Shown: positions 7,899 to 17,620, numbered from the stretch's first letter. The stretch: 64,000 nt of DNA from Bifidobacterium mellis (GCF_000967265.1 NZ_KQ033885.1:310001-374000), one strand, 5' to 3'. Notes: generated by a model not told the origin, from the sequence alone. A program made the numbers and translations.

Positions 7899-8957
7899 AT
7901 GGCTACGGATGAAGAACGTCCAGGTAAACGGATCACCCTGCGTGAGGTCGCCAGCAAGGCGGGTGTCTCGCTGAAGACCGCATCCAATGTGATCAACGGT
8001 AATGGTCGTATGTCCAATGCGACCCGTGCTCGGGTGCAGCATGTGATTGACGAATCGGGATACAAGGTCAATGCCGCGGCACGTAATTTGCATCGCAACA
8101 AAACCGGTATCATTACGCTGGCTGTACCTTCTCTGACACCCCCCTATCTGGCTGAATTGGCTAATAGGGTCATCGACAGCGCCCGCCTGCGGGACTATGC
8201 AGTATATGTCAGCACCTATGCCGAGGGGTCTGCCAAGGGGGCGCATGAGATCTTGGCATCTTTTAATAGCACTATCAGCGACGGCATAATTCTTTCCATG
8301 TCGGAGCTTGAGCGATTCGCTGTGGAGGACCTGGATGTGCGTTACCCCTTGGTCTGCGTGGGCGCGCGGACTACCCATGGGGTGGCTGATCACGTCATGG
8401 TCGATGATGCCGAGGCGGCTCGGATGGCTACAGAGTATCTATTCAATCGAGCGGTGCGTTCGCTGGCGGTCATCGGTCTGCATGCGCCGCTTGACCAGAA
8501 TCAGTTGGAGGCTGCAATCGAAGGCAATGCTGAGTTAAGGATGAAAGGCGTGCTTAAAGCGGTTCATGCCAGGGGACTGCAGCTGGATGATCGGCTTCTG
8601 GGCGTTACTGGTTATGACTGGACCTTGGGCAGCGGGTACCTGACCATGCAGAGGATATTAGAGGCGGGGGTGCCCTTCGATGGAGTGGTCGCCCTCAATG
8701 ATCAGCTGGCTATCGGCGCACTGTCAGCTCTGACTGCTTATGGCAGAGCCGTACCCGACCAGGTACAGATCATCGGGTTTGACAACATTGAGGAGTCAGC
8801 TTATCTACAGACTCCACTTACAACCATGGATTCATGCTTGGGGTGGATCTCACGGACCTGCGTCGACCGCGTCCTGGGACGTATCGGAGGTAGAGCTATG
8901 GCACCACAGGATCTTGTCATAGGGTCGCAGGTCATAGCCCGCAAAACCACCCGGTGA
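7899..8957 (+). CDS. LacI-family transcriptional regulator (GosR-like)
   Basis: A 352-residue LacI/GalR regulator. The N-terminal helix-turn-helix (ITLREVASKAGVSLKTASNVIN, about residues 12-33) is followed by the hinge region and a periplasmic-binding-protein-like sensor domain ending FDNIEESAYLQTPLTTMD. The start is uncertain between ATG 7899 and GTG 7893; AGGGGG lies just upstream. It follows the GH42 gene by 49 bases and probably represses the locus through the palindromes at 155 and 2264 until a galacto-oligosaccharide or derivative binds. It ends exactly where the convergent MFS gene ends. Confidence 0.88.
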   Translation: MATDEERPGKRITLREVASKAGVSLKTASNVINGNGRMSNATRARVQHVIDESGYKVNAAARNLHRNKTGIITLAVPSLTPPYLAELANRVIDSARLRDYAVYVSTYAEGSAKGAHEILASFNSTISDGIILSMSELERFAVEDLDVRYPLVCVGARTTHGVADHVMVDDAEAARMATEYLFNRAVRSLAVIGLHAPLDQNQLEAAIEGNAELRMKGVLKAVHARGLQLDDRLLGVTGYDWTLGSGYLTMQRILEAGVPFDGVVALNDQLAIGALSALTAYGRAVPDQVQIIGFDNIEESAYLQTPLTTMDSCLGWISRTCVDRVLGRIGGRAMAPQDLVIGSQVIARKTTR

Positions 8958-10529
8958 TTAGTCCTGGGTTTTGGATTCGGCGGTGGAGGCGGTGACGGCA
9001 GGGGCTTCGGTGTGGATGATGTGCATGTGGCGCAGGAGCATCCGGGTCATCTGGCGGCCGGAGCCGGCGCCGTTTCCACGAACGCCGAAGTAGACCAGCA
9101 AGACCATGCCCAGGCAGATCAGTGCCGAGATGCGCAGGGCCCACTGCACGCCGAAGATGTTGGCTGCGATCTGGGTGGAGTGACCGCCGCCCATGGCGTT
9201 GTGGCGCAGGGTGGTGATGGTCTCCATGAGGATGACCAGGATGGGTGCGCCGACAGCGCCGGCGATCTGCCGGGCCGTGTTGGTGACGGCCGAACCGGCT
9301 GAAACGTCCTTGGGAGCCAGGTTGTTCAGGGACCAGGTGGTCAAGGGCATCAGGGTGAAGCCCATGCCGATCTGGCGGATGAACTGGCAGATGGAGACCA
9401 GGCCGATCCAGGTATTGGCGCCGATCAGGCTCATGGCGATGGTGCCCAGCAGCAGGACCGAGCAGCCCGTCATAGCCACGGGACGTGCGCCCCAGCGGTC
9501 CAGCAGCCGGCCGCCGAAGAACTGGGCGATGGCGGTGCCGATAGCTCCTGGAAGCATGACCAGACCGCTCATGGTGGCCGAGAAGCCGCGGTCAGTCTGG
9601 ATGTACATGGGCAGGATGACGGTGACCGAGCTGAAGGCGAAGAAGGACATGGAGGCGATGATGGTGCCCACAGTGAAGTTCTTGATCCGCAGCACATGCA
9701 GGTCCAGCAGGGGCTTGTCGTGATGGAGCTGGCGCAGAACGAACCAGACGATCCCGATCAGGCCGACCAGCATGAAGGGCCAGGTCATGAAGGAGGTGAT
9801 GGGAAAGTTCTCGATGTTGGTGAAGCCGAACATGAGGCCGCCGAATCCGAAGATGGACAGGGCCACCGAGAAGAAGTCCGCCTTGACGCTGGTGTCGCGC
9901 TGGCCGAAGTTGCGCAGGCCGAAGATGGACAGGAGCAGCGCCACAGCCCCGCAGATGCTCAGCGTCAGGAAGATGGAGCGCCAGCCGTTGGCATCGGTCT
10001 GCCATCCGCCCAGGGTGGGGCCGATGGCCGGGGCCACGCTCATTGCCAGGCCCACGGTGCCCATGGCCATGCCGCGCTTGGACAGAGGATATATGGAGAA
10101 GACGGTGATCTGCAGGACGGGCCACATGGTTCCCGTGCCTATGGCCTCAAGGATGCGGCCCAGCAGAACCAGGGCGAAGGTCTGCGACTGCCAGCTCAGC
10201 AGGGACCCCAGGGTGAAGACGGCCATGGAGGTGATGACGATCTGCCTGGTGGAGAAGCGTTTGGTCAGAAAACCGGTCAATGGCACCATGACGCCCATGA
10301 CCAGCTGGAATACCGAGGTCAGCCACTGGCCGGTGGTCAGGGTGATGTGGAACTCGTCCACAATGGTGGGCAGGGCCGAAGCCAGCTGCAGCTGGGTGAA
10401 GTTGCCCAGGAAGGTGATTACGGTCAGGATGGCCAACGAAAGGAAGGCCTCATGGGTGAGCTTTCCGTTGACGAAGGCTCCATCCTTGCTGAGGGTCCGC
10501 CCTTGCTTGGCGAGCTCCTGCTTCCTCAT
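8958..10529 (-). CDS. MFS multidrug efflux transporter (DHA2, EmrB/QacA type)
   Basis: A 523-residue integral membrane protein with about 14 predicted membrane segments. DHA2 hallmarks are visible: LASALPTIVDEFHI in segment 1, the loop LGRILEAIGTGTMWPVLQ, and the motif-C-like APAIGPTLGGW. The start has a GAAGGAAG stretch about ten bases upstream. The substrate cannot be inferred. The stop codon abuts that of the LacI gene with no spacer, so neither gene has room for its own terminator between them. Confidence 0.85.
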   Translation of the reverse strand: MRKQELAKQGRTLSKDGAFVNGKLTHEAFLSLAILTVITFLGNFTQLQLASALPTIVDEFHITLTTGQWLTSVFQLVMGVMVPLTGFLTKRFSTRQIVITSMAVFTLGSLLSWQSQTFALVLLGRILEAIGTGTMWPVLQITVFSIYPLSKRGMAMGTVGLAMSVAPAIGPTLGGWQTDANGWRSIFLTLSICGAVALLLSIFGLRNFGQRDTSVKADFFSVALSIFGFGGLMFGFTNIENFPITSFMTWPFMLVGLIGIVWFVLRQLHHDKPLLDLHVLRIKNFTVGTIIASMSFFAFSSVTVILPMYIQTDRGFSATMSGLVMLPGAIGTAIAQFFGGRLLDRWGARPVAMTGCSVLLLGTIAMSLIGANTWIGLVSICQFIRQIGMGFTLMPLTTWSLNNLAPKDVSAGSAVTNTARQIAGAVGAPILVILMETITTLRHNAMGGGHSTQIAANIFGVQWALRISALICLGMVLLVYFGVRGNGAGSGRQMTRMLLRHMHIIHTEAPAVTASTAESKTQD

Positions 10530-10858
10530 GCAATCACCACTTCCTTCGGGTTAGTCCTCACTGCGCATACCACTCCCTGCGGTGCCGTCCTAGAAAGCAA
10601 ATCAGGGCATACCGATACCGGTGACACTAAGAAAAGAACAAGAGAGCTAAGCGTCTGACAATGACCTTATAATATACCCGTCTGTGGATTGTGATTGAGT
10701 TTTTCCACATGGCTGACGCGGATGTGGCGACCTTGTCCGGCGGTCAGCGTTTCCAGTATGCTGTGTGAGGCGAGCTTCGGTAATGTGAATACGGGAAGGT
10801 CAAGCACGGGCTGATGAGGACGGACGTTTGAAATCCAACGGCGGTCAAGGTAGGTAGC
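10530..10858. other. Divergent intergenic region between the MFS gene and pstS
   Basis: 329 bases without a gene. It holds the pstS promoter (10733-10762), an AT-rich TATAATATA patch at 10668-10676 that could serve either strand, and an inverted repeat TGTGGA/TCCACA around 10684-10710. I saw no convincing direct-repeat PHO box. Confidence 0.6.
10733..10762 (+). promoter_or_regulatory. Candidate pstS promoter
   Basis: TTGTCC (10733-10738) and TATGCT (10757-10762) are 18 bases apart, placing the transcription start about 90 bases before pstS. Phosphate control would be expected for this operon but no site is recognised. Confidence 0.5.
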
Positions 10859-12007
10859 ATGCACGCACATGGTCATGGTCGTGGTAGATTCGCGGCCCTC
10901 CTCATGTCCTTGGCAATGATGATTTCCCTGGCGGCCTGCGGCGACAACGTCCCCGTCGATGGAGGCGGTACGGGCGATGCGGCAGATCAAGTCCTCTTCC
11001 AGGGCGAGTTCGCCGGATCTGGCGCATCCTCCCAGCAGAGCGCTGACGAGGCCTGGATAGCCGGCTTCCGCAAGCAGCATCCGGGGGCGCGTATATCCTA
11101 TGACCCGGCAGGTTCCGGTGCCGGGGTCAATGCCTTCCTTTCGGGTTCGACCATTTGGGCCGGCACCGATGCACCGCTGACCGCCGATCAGCTTGAGCGC
11201 TCGCGAAAGGTCTGCGGTTCCGGTACGGCCATTGACCTGCCCGTCTATGCCACTCCAATCGCCGTGGCCTACAATCTTCCTGATCTGTGGCCCAAGGGTT
11301 CAGACGGCCATCTGCGGATGGACCCGGCTCTGATCGCCATGATCTTCTCTGGAAAGGTCACCAACTGGCGGGATCCGCGCATCGCAGCCCTCAACCCGGA
11401 GGCCAATCTGCCCGACCTGGACATCACGGTGATTCATCGTTCGGACAAGTCCGGCACCACGAAAAGCTTCCTGTCCTATCTGCACGACACCGCCGGGTCC
11501 GCCTGGCCTTATCCAGCGGGTGAGAATTGGCCCAACGACCTGGGGCAGGGTGCCAAGGGCACTGCCGGGGTGATCATGACCATGAACCAGGCAGAGGGCA
11601 CCTTTGGCTATGCGGACGCGGCACAGACCACCGGGTTGGGGACCGTGGCCGTCCAGGTGGGGAAGACCTGGCAGCCGCCTACAGCAAAGACCGTGGCCAA
11701 CCTGCTGGATTCGGCCCAACGGGATCCCCAGGCCAGCCAGCCCGGCCGGGTGGTCCTGACCGTGGACCATCGCACCACACGGAAACACACCTATCCCATC
11801 GTCCTTGTCTCCTATGATGTGGCCTGCACCGTCTATCGAAACGATCAGGACGGATCCAAGGCCCGGTTCGCCAAGGCCTGGTTGACCTATCTGCTGAGCG
11901 AGCAGGGCCAGCGCATGGCTGCGGCCAATGCGGGCAGCGCCGAGCTGGGGCAGGGGCTCCGCAGTCAGGCCATGGCCTCGGTGGAGACCATTGGGGGGAA
12001 GTCATGA
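10859..12007 (+). CDS. pstS: Phosphate-binding lipoprotein PstS
   Basis: A 382-residue lipoprotein with a short His/Gly-rich start and lipobox SLAAC (Cys27), then the phosphate-binding fold: AGSGAGVNAFLSG (phosphate loop), WAGTDAPLTADQL, IFSGKVTNWRDP and HRSDKSGTTKSF, all typical of PstS. ATG 10859 follows CAAGGTAGG. Its stop overlaps pstC by ATGA. It captures external phosphate for PstCAB. Confidence 0.93.
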   Translation: MHAHGHGRGRFAALLMSLAMMISLAACGDNVPVDGGGTGDAADQVLFQGEFAGSGASSQQSADEAWIAGFRKQHPGARISYDPAGSGAGVNAFLSGSTIWAGTDAPLTADQLERSRKVCGSGTAIDLPVYATPIAVAYNLPDLWPKGSDGHLRMDPALIAMIFSGKVTNWRDPRIAALNPEANLPDLDITVIHRSDKSGTTKSFLSYLHDTAGSAWPYPAGENWPNDLGQGAKGTAGVIMTMNQAEGTFGYADAAQTTGLGTVAVQVGKTWQPPTAKTVANLLDSAQRDPQASQPGRVVLTVDHRTTRKHTYPIVLVSYDVACTVYRNDQDGSKARFAKAWLTYLLSEQGQRMAAANAGSAELGQGLRSQAMASVETIGGKS

Positions 12008-12957
12008 GCGAGAAACCGGACGAGGCTGCAACCCTGAACAAGGCCAAACGGGTGGACCGGATCTTCAAGGCCTGTGCCACCGGGGCGGGCATCCTGATCC
12101 TGCTGGCCCTGGCCGCGGTCACCCTCTTTCTGATCCTGCGGGCCTTTCCGGCCTTCACCGGGGACCCGGATTCCCGCACCCAGGCCATACGCTCCCTGAG
12201 CGGTGGACGGGCAAGCAGCTTCCTGGGCTATGTGGGCCCGCTGGTCTTCGGCACCATTCTGATTGCTGGCCTGGCCCTACTCTTGGCCTTCCCTGTGTCC
12301 CTGGGCATCGCCCTTTTCATCGGCTACTACGCCCCCGCCCGTCTGTCTACGCTGCTCAGCACGGTGATTGACCTGCTGGCCGCCGTGCCCTCGGTGATCT
12401 ACGGGCTCTGGGGGGCTCTGGTTCTGGTTCCCAATATCACCGGCTTCTGGCGTTGGCTGTCCGTCCATTTGGGATGGATCCCGCTCTTTTCCGGACCCGC
12501 TGCAGCACCGGCCCGGTCCGTGGCCACGGTGGCCCTGGTGCTGGCGGTCATGATCCTGCCCATCATCACCTCGGTCACCCGAGACATCCTGATCCAGGCC
12601 CCTCGATTGCAGCAGGAAGCTGCCTTGGCCCTGGGCGCCACCAAGTGGGAGATGATCCGGCTTGCTGTCCTGCCTTTCGGTCGCTCGGGCATCATTTCTG
12701 CTTCCATGCTGGGGCTGGGGCGGGCCCTGGGCGAGACCATGGCGGTGCTGATGATCCTCTCGCCCGGTTTCAGCTACTCCCTGCGGCTGCTGCAGGCTTC
12801 AAAGAGTCAGACCATCGCCGCCAACATCGCTGCCCAGTTCCCCGAGGCGGACTCCCAGGGTGTGGCCCTCCTGGTGGCCACAGGTCTGGTCCTCTTCATC
12901 ATCACCTTCATCGTCAACTATCTGGCGCGCAGGATTACAGCAAAGGCGGGTGCATGA
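12004..12957 (+). CDS. pstC: Phosphate ABC transporter permease PstC
   Basis: A 317-residue permease with six predicted membrane segments and the PstC motif AVPSVIYGLWGALVLVP. The EAA-like loop is QEAALALGATKWEMIRLAVLP. It is coupled to pstS at its start and overlaps pstA at its end (GCATGATGG), consistent with equimolar PstC/PstA. Confidence 0.93.
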   Translation: MSEKPDEAATLNKAKRVDRIFKACATGAGILILLALAAVTLFLILRAFPAFTGDPDSRTQAIRSLSGGRASSFLGYVGPLVFGTILIAGLALLLAFPVSLGIALFIGYYAPARLSTLLSTVIDLLAAVPSVIYGLWGALVLVPNITGFWRWLSVHLGWIPLFSGPAAAPARSVATVALVLAVMILPIITSVTRDILIQAPRLQQEAALALGATKWEMIRLAVLPFGRSGIISASMLGLGRALGETMAVLMILSPGFSYSLRLLQASKSQTIAANIAAQFPEADSQGVALLVATGLVLFIITFIVNYLARRITAKAGA

Positions 12958-13934
12958 TGGCAAGCCGAACTGATCGAGGACCGGTCATCGACTTTGACCG
13001 CTTCAGGCCCACCAGGTCCTCCATCCGGGCACGCAAGCGTAAGAACCGGCTGATGACCGTCCTGATCGGTCTCTCCTTCCTGGTGGCCCTGATTCCGTTG
13101 GTTTCGGTGCTCTGGGTCAGCCTGTCCAAGGGGGTGCGACGGCTGACACCGGACTTCCTCACCCACAATATGAGCGGGGTGGTAGGGGGCAACCCCACGC
13201 CGACCGGAGGCTATGGCGGCATCCTGCACGCGGTAATCGGCACCCTGGAGATCACCTTTGGCTCCATGGTCATCTCCATTCCGGTGGGGGTCATGTGCGC
13301 GGTATATCTGGTCGAGTACGCCCATGGAGGCCGCCTGGCCAAGGCCATCAGTCTCATGGTGGACGTGATGAGCGGGATTCCCTCCATCGTGGCCGGCCTC
13401 TTCGCCTTCTCCATGTTCGCCCTGGTGGTCGGACCGGGCACCGTCAACGGCCTGGCCGGTTCGGTGGCCCTCTCCCTGCTCATGCTGCCCACGGTGGTCA
13501 AGACCTCCGAGGATATGCTGGCCGTGGTTCCCGACGACCTGCGCGAGGCGGCCTATGCTCTGGGAGTGACCAAGCAACGGACCATCACCAGCATTGTTCT
13601 GCGCACGGCCCTGCCCGGCATCGTCTCGGGCACCATTCTGGCTGTGGCAAGGGTCATTGGTGAAACGGCGCCCCTGCTGATCGCCTCGGGCTTCATCGCC
13701 ACCACCAACCCCAACCTCTTCTCCGGGAGGATGACCACCCTGCCGGTCTTCGTCTACAACGAGTATTCCCAGGGGCTGGCCGTCTGCGGACCGGGGGCCG
13801 ATCCGGGATGCCTGAGCGACATCCACATGCAGCGGGCCTGGGCTGCGGCCCTGGTGCTGATTCTTATCGTCCTGCTGCTCAATCTGCTTGGGCGGCTGGT
13901 CTCGCGCATCTTTGCTGTTGGGCGGACGCGTTGA
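12954..13934 (+). CDS. pstA: Phosphate ABC transporter permease PstA
   Basis: A 326-residue permease. After a basic N-terminus (RARKRKNR) come six membrane segments with [18 protein letters not shown] and the EAA loop [15 protein letters not shown]. The start is ATG 12954 overlapping the pstC stop; a second ATG follows immediately at 12957. A long open frame upstream in the same register lies inside pstC and is not coding. Confidence 0.93.
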   Translation: MMASRTDRGPVIDFDRFRPTRSSIRARKRKNRLMTVLIGLSFLVALIPLVSVLWVSLSKGVRRLTPDFLTHNMSGVVGGNPTPTGGYGGILHAVIGTLEITFGSMVISIPVGVMCAVYLVEYAHGGRLAKAISLMVDVMSGIPSIVAGLFAFSMFALVVGPGTVNGLAGSVALSLLMLPTVVKTSEDMLAVVPDDLREAAYALGVTKQRTITSIVLRTALPGIVSGTILAVARVIGETAPLLIASGFIATTNPNLFSGRMTTLPVFVYNEYSQGLAVCGPGADPGCLSDIHMQRAWAAALVLILIVLLLNLLGRLVSRIFAVGRTR

Positions 13935-13965
13935 GCGCCGCTATGAGAGAAACGGAGGCCGGGAA

Positions 13966-14745
13966 ATGGGCCAACGCATAGACATCAACCACCTCAACGT
14001 CTACTACGGCGATTTCCTGGCCGTCCAGGACGTGAACATGCGAATCCAGGCCAACAAGGTCACCGCCTTCATCGGCCCCTCCGGTTGCGGCAAGTCCACG
14101 GTCCTGCGCACCCTGGACCGCATGCACGAGATCACCCCGGGGGCGCATGTGAGCGGGCAGGTGCTCTTGGAGGGTCGTGACCTTTACGGACCGGATGTAG
14201 ACCCGGTCGAGGTGCGGCGGGACGTGGGCATGGTCTTCCAGAGGGCCAACCCCTTCCCGACCATGTCCATCCGGGAGAACGTCCTGGCCGGCATACGGCT
14301 GAACAAGAAGCACATCGCCAAGTCGGACGCGGACGATCTGGTGGAGTGGGCCCTGCGCGGAGCCAACCTTTGGAATGAGGTCAAGGATCGCCTGGACAAG
14401 CCGGGCATCGGGCTCTCGGGCGGTCAGCAGCAGCGGCTCTGCATCGCCCGTGCCGTGGCCGTACACCCCCAGGTCCTGCTTATGGACGAACCCTGCTCGG
14501 CCCTGGATCCTATCTCCACCCTGGCTGTGGAGGATCTGATCAACGAGCTCAAGCGGGACTACACCATCGTCATCGTCACCCATAACATGCAGCAGGCGGC
14601 CAGGGTCTCGGACTATACGGCCTTCTTCAACCTCAAGGCCGTGGGTCAGCCCGGCCACCTGGTGGAGATGGACGACACCACCACCATCTTCTCCAACCCG
14701 CACGAGCCGGACACCGAGCGCTACATCTCCGGTCGCTTCGGCTGA
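13966..14745 (+). CDS. pstB: Phosphate ABC transporter ATPase PstB
   Basis: 259 residues, the normal PstB length. Walker A is GPSGCGKST, the signature is [14 protein letters not shown], and Walker B is [13 protein letters not shown], followed by a switch His in VTHNM. ATG 13966 follows GGAGG at 13954-13958. phoU, which often closes pst operons, is not here: the next gene is an unrelated carrier. Confidence 0.95.
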   Translation: MGQRIDINHLNVYYGDFLAVQDVNMRIQANKVTAFIGPSGCGKSTVLRTLDRMHEITPGAHVSGQVLLEGRDLYGPDVDPVEVRRDVGMVFQRANPFPTMSIRENVLAGIRLNKKHIAKSDADDLVEWALRGANLWNEVKDRLDKPGIGLSGGQQQRLCIARAVAVHPQVLLMDEPCSALDPISTLAVEDLINELKRDYTIVIVTHNMQQAARVSDYTAFFNLKAVGQPGHLVEMDDTTTIFSNPHEPDTERYISGRFG

Positions 14746-14813
14746 GACGGAACCGGTCTGCGCACCCGCCCGTCAGGTATCATGGTCCCGGCATCCACGG
14801 AAGGAGCGAGGGC

Positions 14814-15800
14814 ATGGGAGTATTGCTGGAACCGGCCACCCTCTTGGGCATCATCCTGGTGGGCTACCTGTTCAAGCGTTTTGGTCTCTTTCGTCCACTG
14901 GACTACCGGGTGTTGCAGACCGTTGTGTTCGATCTGGTCCTGCCTGGGGCCATCATCTACTCCTTCGCCACCAACCCACACGATCCCAGCCTTCTTCTGG
15001 TCTCGGCCTTCGCCTTCGTGGCCTCGCTGATTCCGCCCCTGGCCATCTTCCTGACCAGCAGGCATCGGCCCACGGCTCAGCGGGCTTTTCTTATGCTCAA
15101 CGGATCGGGTTTCAACATCGGATGCTTCTGCTTTCCCATGCTCCAGTCGTTGCTGGGCACGGCGGCCCTGGTGCCCGCCGCCATGTTCGACATCGGCAAC
15201 TCGGTCATGGTCTCTGCCGGGACCAACGTCATGACCCAGGGGCTTCTGCATATTCGACCGGGCCAATCCCTGGATCCCGATGCGGGGGAGCCGGTCAAGC
15301 TGGATGACCCAGATGCCCGCAAACTCCATCGCAAGGCTGCAGCCATCTCCATAGCCAAGGGCTTCCTGAGCTCGCCATCCTTCGACACCTACCTGGTCAT
15401 GGTGTGCTTTACCTTGGCCGGAATCTCGTTGCCGGACTGGTCGGCCCAGATCACCCGTCCATTCTCGGCCGCCAACGCCTTCTGCTCCATGCTTATGGTG
15501 GGCATGCTCATGGACCTGCCCGGCGGACGGGATGATGTCAAGTCAGTATTGCAGATTCTGGCCTGGCGACTGCCCTTCGGCGTCCTGTTCGCGGTGGCCG
15601 CATGGTATCTGCTGCCCTTCGATCCTCTGATCCGTCAGGCGGTGGCCCTGTGCTGCCTGGCTCCGACGGCGGTTTTTGCCACCATGTTCACCGACAAGGT
15701 CCTGGGGAACGCCCGTCTGGCGGGATTCACCCTGGCTCTGACTGCGGTGATCGGTGCCGTGCTCATGGTTGTGGCGCACCTGCTGATGGGTGCCCTCTGA
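14814..15800 (+). CDS. AEC-family transporter (auxin-efflux-carrier/malate-permease type)
   Basis: A 328-residue membrane protein of the AEC family with about ten hydrophobic segments in two halves. The N-terminal half contains DYRVLQTVVFDLVLPGAIIYSF; the second half contains CLAPTAVFATMFTDKV. ATG 14814 follows AAGGAG. It may have its own promoter (TATCAT at 14778-14783). Substrates of this family are small organic acids or amino acids and cannot be narrowed here. Confidence 0.82.
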   Translation: MGVLLEPATLLGIILVGYLFKRFGLFRPLDYRVLQTVVFDLVLPGAIIYSFATNPHDPSLLLVSAFAFVASLIPPLAIFLTSRHRPTAQRAFLMLNGSGFNIGCFCFPMLQSLLGTAALVPAAMFDIGNSVMVSAGTNVMTQGLLHIRPGQSLDPDAGEPVKLDDPDARKLHRKAAAISIAKGFLSSPSFDTYLVMVCFTLAGISLPDWSAQITRPFSAANAFCSMLMVGMLMDLPGGRDDVKSVLQILAWRLPFGVLFAVAAWYLLPFDPLIRQAVALCCLAPTAVFATMFTDKVLGNARLAGFTLALTAVIGAVLMVVAHLLMGAL

Positions 15801-15804
15801 GATT

Positions 15805-16008
15805 TCAGCCCTTCTTGTTGTCTTTGCCCTGGTCGCGGCGCTCCTGCTCCTGACGCAGGGTGCGGCCCTCGCGGGTGCGCTGCTTGTTGACCGTGGCGGC
15901 TGCAATCCGTTCGGCAGCTCGTTCATCCTGACCACGATCGACCTCGCTGTCATGCACGTGCTGATACTGCTTCTGATCGTCCGGATCCCAATGATTGTTC
16001 CTGGCCAT
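15805..16008 (-). CDS. Small charged protein of the 'plasmid stabilization protein' type
   Basis: A 67-residue, very hydrophilic protein with the family pattern of a QYQHVHDSE segment followed by AAERIAAATVNKQRTREGRT. Proteins of this type are widespread, chromosomal, and usually annotated as plasmid stabilization proteins without a proven role. A strong ribosome site (GAGGAGG) precedes the ATG, supporting a real gene. It converges on the AEC gene with a four-base gap and diverges from the purine permease. Confidence 0.75.
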   Translation of the reverse strand: MARNNHWDPDDQKQYQHVHDSEVDRGQDERAAERIAAATVNKQRTREGRTLRQEQERRDQGKDNKKG

Positions 16009-16176
16009 ATGCCCCTCCTCGAAAGCGCCGTGCCCCTCAACTCATCCCCATGCGGGAGGGCTTCAGGGCCGTGCCGGTATGCCGATTATAGGTGAGCGGA
16101 AGGTTCTGCAGCGGTATTGGAGCTCAATAGTAGGGACCTGTAACAGAAAAAGCCGAGTGCTCGTGATATTCTTTCC

Positions 16177-16200
16177 TTGTCTCATCGCCAAATAAGACAA
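16177..16200. promoter_or_regulatory. Inverted repeat before the purine permease
   Basis: Arms TTGTCT and AGACAA separated by 12 bases lie immediately before the AAGGAA ribosome site of the permease. It could be a repressor site or part of a leader structure; the arms are short, so chance is possible. Confidence 0.3.
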
Positions 16201-16213
16201 TAAGGAATCGAAT

Positions 16214-17614
16214 ATGCATAAGCTATTTCGGCTTTCGGATAATAATACCACAGTCTCTACGGAAGTGGTAGCAGGCATCACCACCTTCTTCGCCATGGCC
16301 TACATCATCGTGGTCAATCCCTCGGTGCTCTCCACGGCGGGGATGCCTTGGGGCGCCGTCTTTCTCGCCACCCTGATCGCTGCCATCATCGGCACCCTGA
16401 TCATGGGTCTGGTGGCCAACGTGCCCTACGGCGTGGCGCCAGGAGTCGGACTGGATGCCTTCTTCACCTTCACTGTGGTCAAGGGGCTGGGCTTCACCTG
16501 GCAGCAGACCATGTGCATGGTCTTCCTGTGCGGCCTGATCAACATCCTGGTAACGGCCACCAAGCTGCGCAAGATGATCATCCAGGCCATTCCGCCCCTG
16601 CTCCAGCACGCCATCGGCGGCGGCATCGGCGTCTTCATCGCCTATGTGGGTCTGCTCAATGTGGGCATCATCAAGTTCACTCCTGACAAGACCTCGGCAG
16701 CCGGCGCCAACCCAGGGCTGACCACCTTCAACACCCCCGGTGTCATCCTCTTCGTCATCGGCTTGTTGCTGACCGTCTTCCTCCTGATCTTCAAGTTCAA
16801 GGGCCATCTGGCCTTCATCAACAAAGGCGCCTTTGTCATCGCCATCATCGCGGTCACGCTCCTGGGCATCCCCATGGGGGTCACCAGCATGGCCAAGTCG
16901 GTCGATCTGGGACAGGCCTGGTCACAGCTGCCGCAGACTTTCCTGGCCATTTTCAGTCCGGAGGGCTTCCCTGCCCTCTTCTCCGACCCGGCCAAGCTGC
17001 CAGTGGTTCTGGTGACCATCTTCGCCTTCTCCCTGTCGGATACATTCGACACCATCGGTACCTTTGTGGGCACCGGTCGGCGCTCAGGCATCTTCTCAGC
17101 CGAGGATGAGCAGGCTCTGGAAACCGGTCGCGGCTTCAGCTCCAAGATGGATAGGGCCCTGTTCGCCGACGCTACGGCCACCTCCATCGGCGCCCTCTTC
17201 GGTACCTCCAACACCACCACCTATGTGGAGTCCGCTGCGGGCATCGCAGCCGGTGGCCGGACCGGACTGACCTCGGTGGTCATCGCCGCCTGCTTCGCGC
17301 TCAGCGCCATCTTCGCTCCGCTGATTTCGGCTGTGCCTTCGGCGGCCACTGCGCCCGTCCTGGTCATTGTGGGCTGCATGATGATGAGCTCCTTCGCCGA
17401 GGTTGAGTGGGGCCAGCTGTCTGAGGCCATTCCGGCCTTCTTCACGGCCATCTTCATGGGCTTTGCCTACTCCATCTCCTACGGTGTGGCCGCAGGTTTC
17501 ATCACCTACTGCCTGACCATGGTCTGCAAGCGCAAGGGCAAGGAGGTCCACCCCATCATCTGGGCGGTCTCGGCCCTCTTCATCCTGGACTTCGTGCTCC
17601 AGGCCGTGCTCTGA
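16214..17614 (+). CDS. NCS2-family purine permease (AzgA-like, adenine/guanine/hypoxanthine)
   Basis: A 466-residue membrane protein with about 12-14 segments. AzgA/PbuG-group hallmarks are present: TEVVAGITTFFAMAYIIVVNP at the N-terminus, GLDAFFTF, FAFSLSDTFDTIGTFVGTGRRSG, and LFGTSNTTTYVESAAGIAAGGRTGLTS in the substrate region. AAGGAA precedes the ATG. It is a proton-coupled importer of purine bases; which base is not readable from sequence. Confidence 0.9.
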   Translation: MHKLFRLSDNNTTVSTEVVAGITTFFAMAYIIVVNPSVLSTAGMPWGAVFLATLIAAIIGTLIMGLVANVPYGVAPGVGLDAFFTFTVVKGLGFTWQQTMCMVFLCGLINILVTATKLRKMIIQAIPPLLQHAIGGGIGVFIAYVGLLNVGIIKFTPDKTSAAGANPGLTTFNTPGVILFVIGLLLTVFLLIFKFKGHLAFINKGAFVIAIIAVTLLGIPMGVTSMAKSVDLGQAWSQLPQTFLAIFSPEGFPALFSDPAKLPVVLVTIFAFSLSDTFDTIGTFVGTGRRSGIFSAEDEQALETGRGFSSKMDRALFADATATSIGALFGTSNTTTYVESAAGIAAGGRTGLTSVVIAACFALSAIFAPLISAVPSAATAPVLVIVGCMMMSSFAEVEWGQLSEAIPAFFTAIFMGFAYSISYGVAAGFITYCLTMVCKRKGKEVHPIIWAVSALFILDFVLQAVL

Positions 17615-17620
17615 GCACGG
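17604..17620 (+). terminator. Weak terminator of the purine permease gene
   Basis: A seven-base stem (CCGTGCT/AGCACGG) with a three-base loop overlaps the stop codon and is followed by TTTCG. The short T-run makes it weak. Confidence 0.4.

Noticed and set aside
8955-8960. Frame fusion or error where the LacI and MFS genes end at adjacent bases
   Set aside because: Both stops are clean and both proteins end at family-typical places, so this is simply tight convergent packing.
10684-10710. DnaA-box-like TTTTCCACA and an inverted TGTGGA, suggesting a replication origin
   Set aside because: Only one near-consensus box, no cluster and no dnaA, dnaN or AT-rich unwinding region nearby.
10739-10858. 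PHO-box-like direct repeats before pstS
   Set aside because: Only loosely similar TGTGA units were found, with irregular spacing; not enough to call a PhoP site.
12453-12953. N-terminal extension of PstA upstream of 12954
   Set aside because: The open frame continues inside pstC in another register with no membrane pattern; the overlapping ATG at 12954 gives the expected PstA length.
16009-16213. Possible purine riboswitch before the purine permease
   Set aside because: I looked for the conserved loop and junction sequences of purine and related riboswitches and did not find them; only a short inverted repeat is present.
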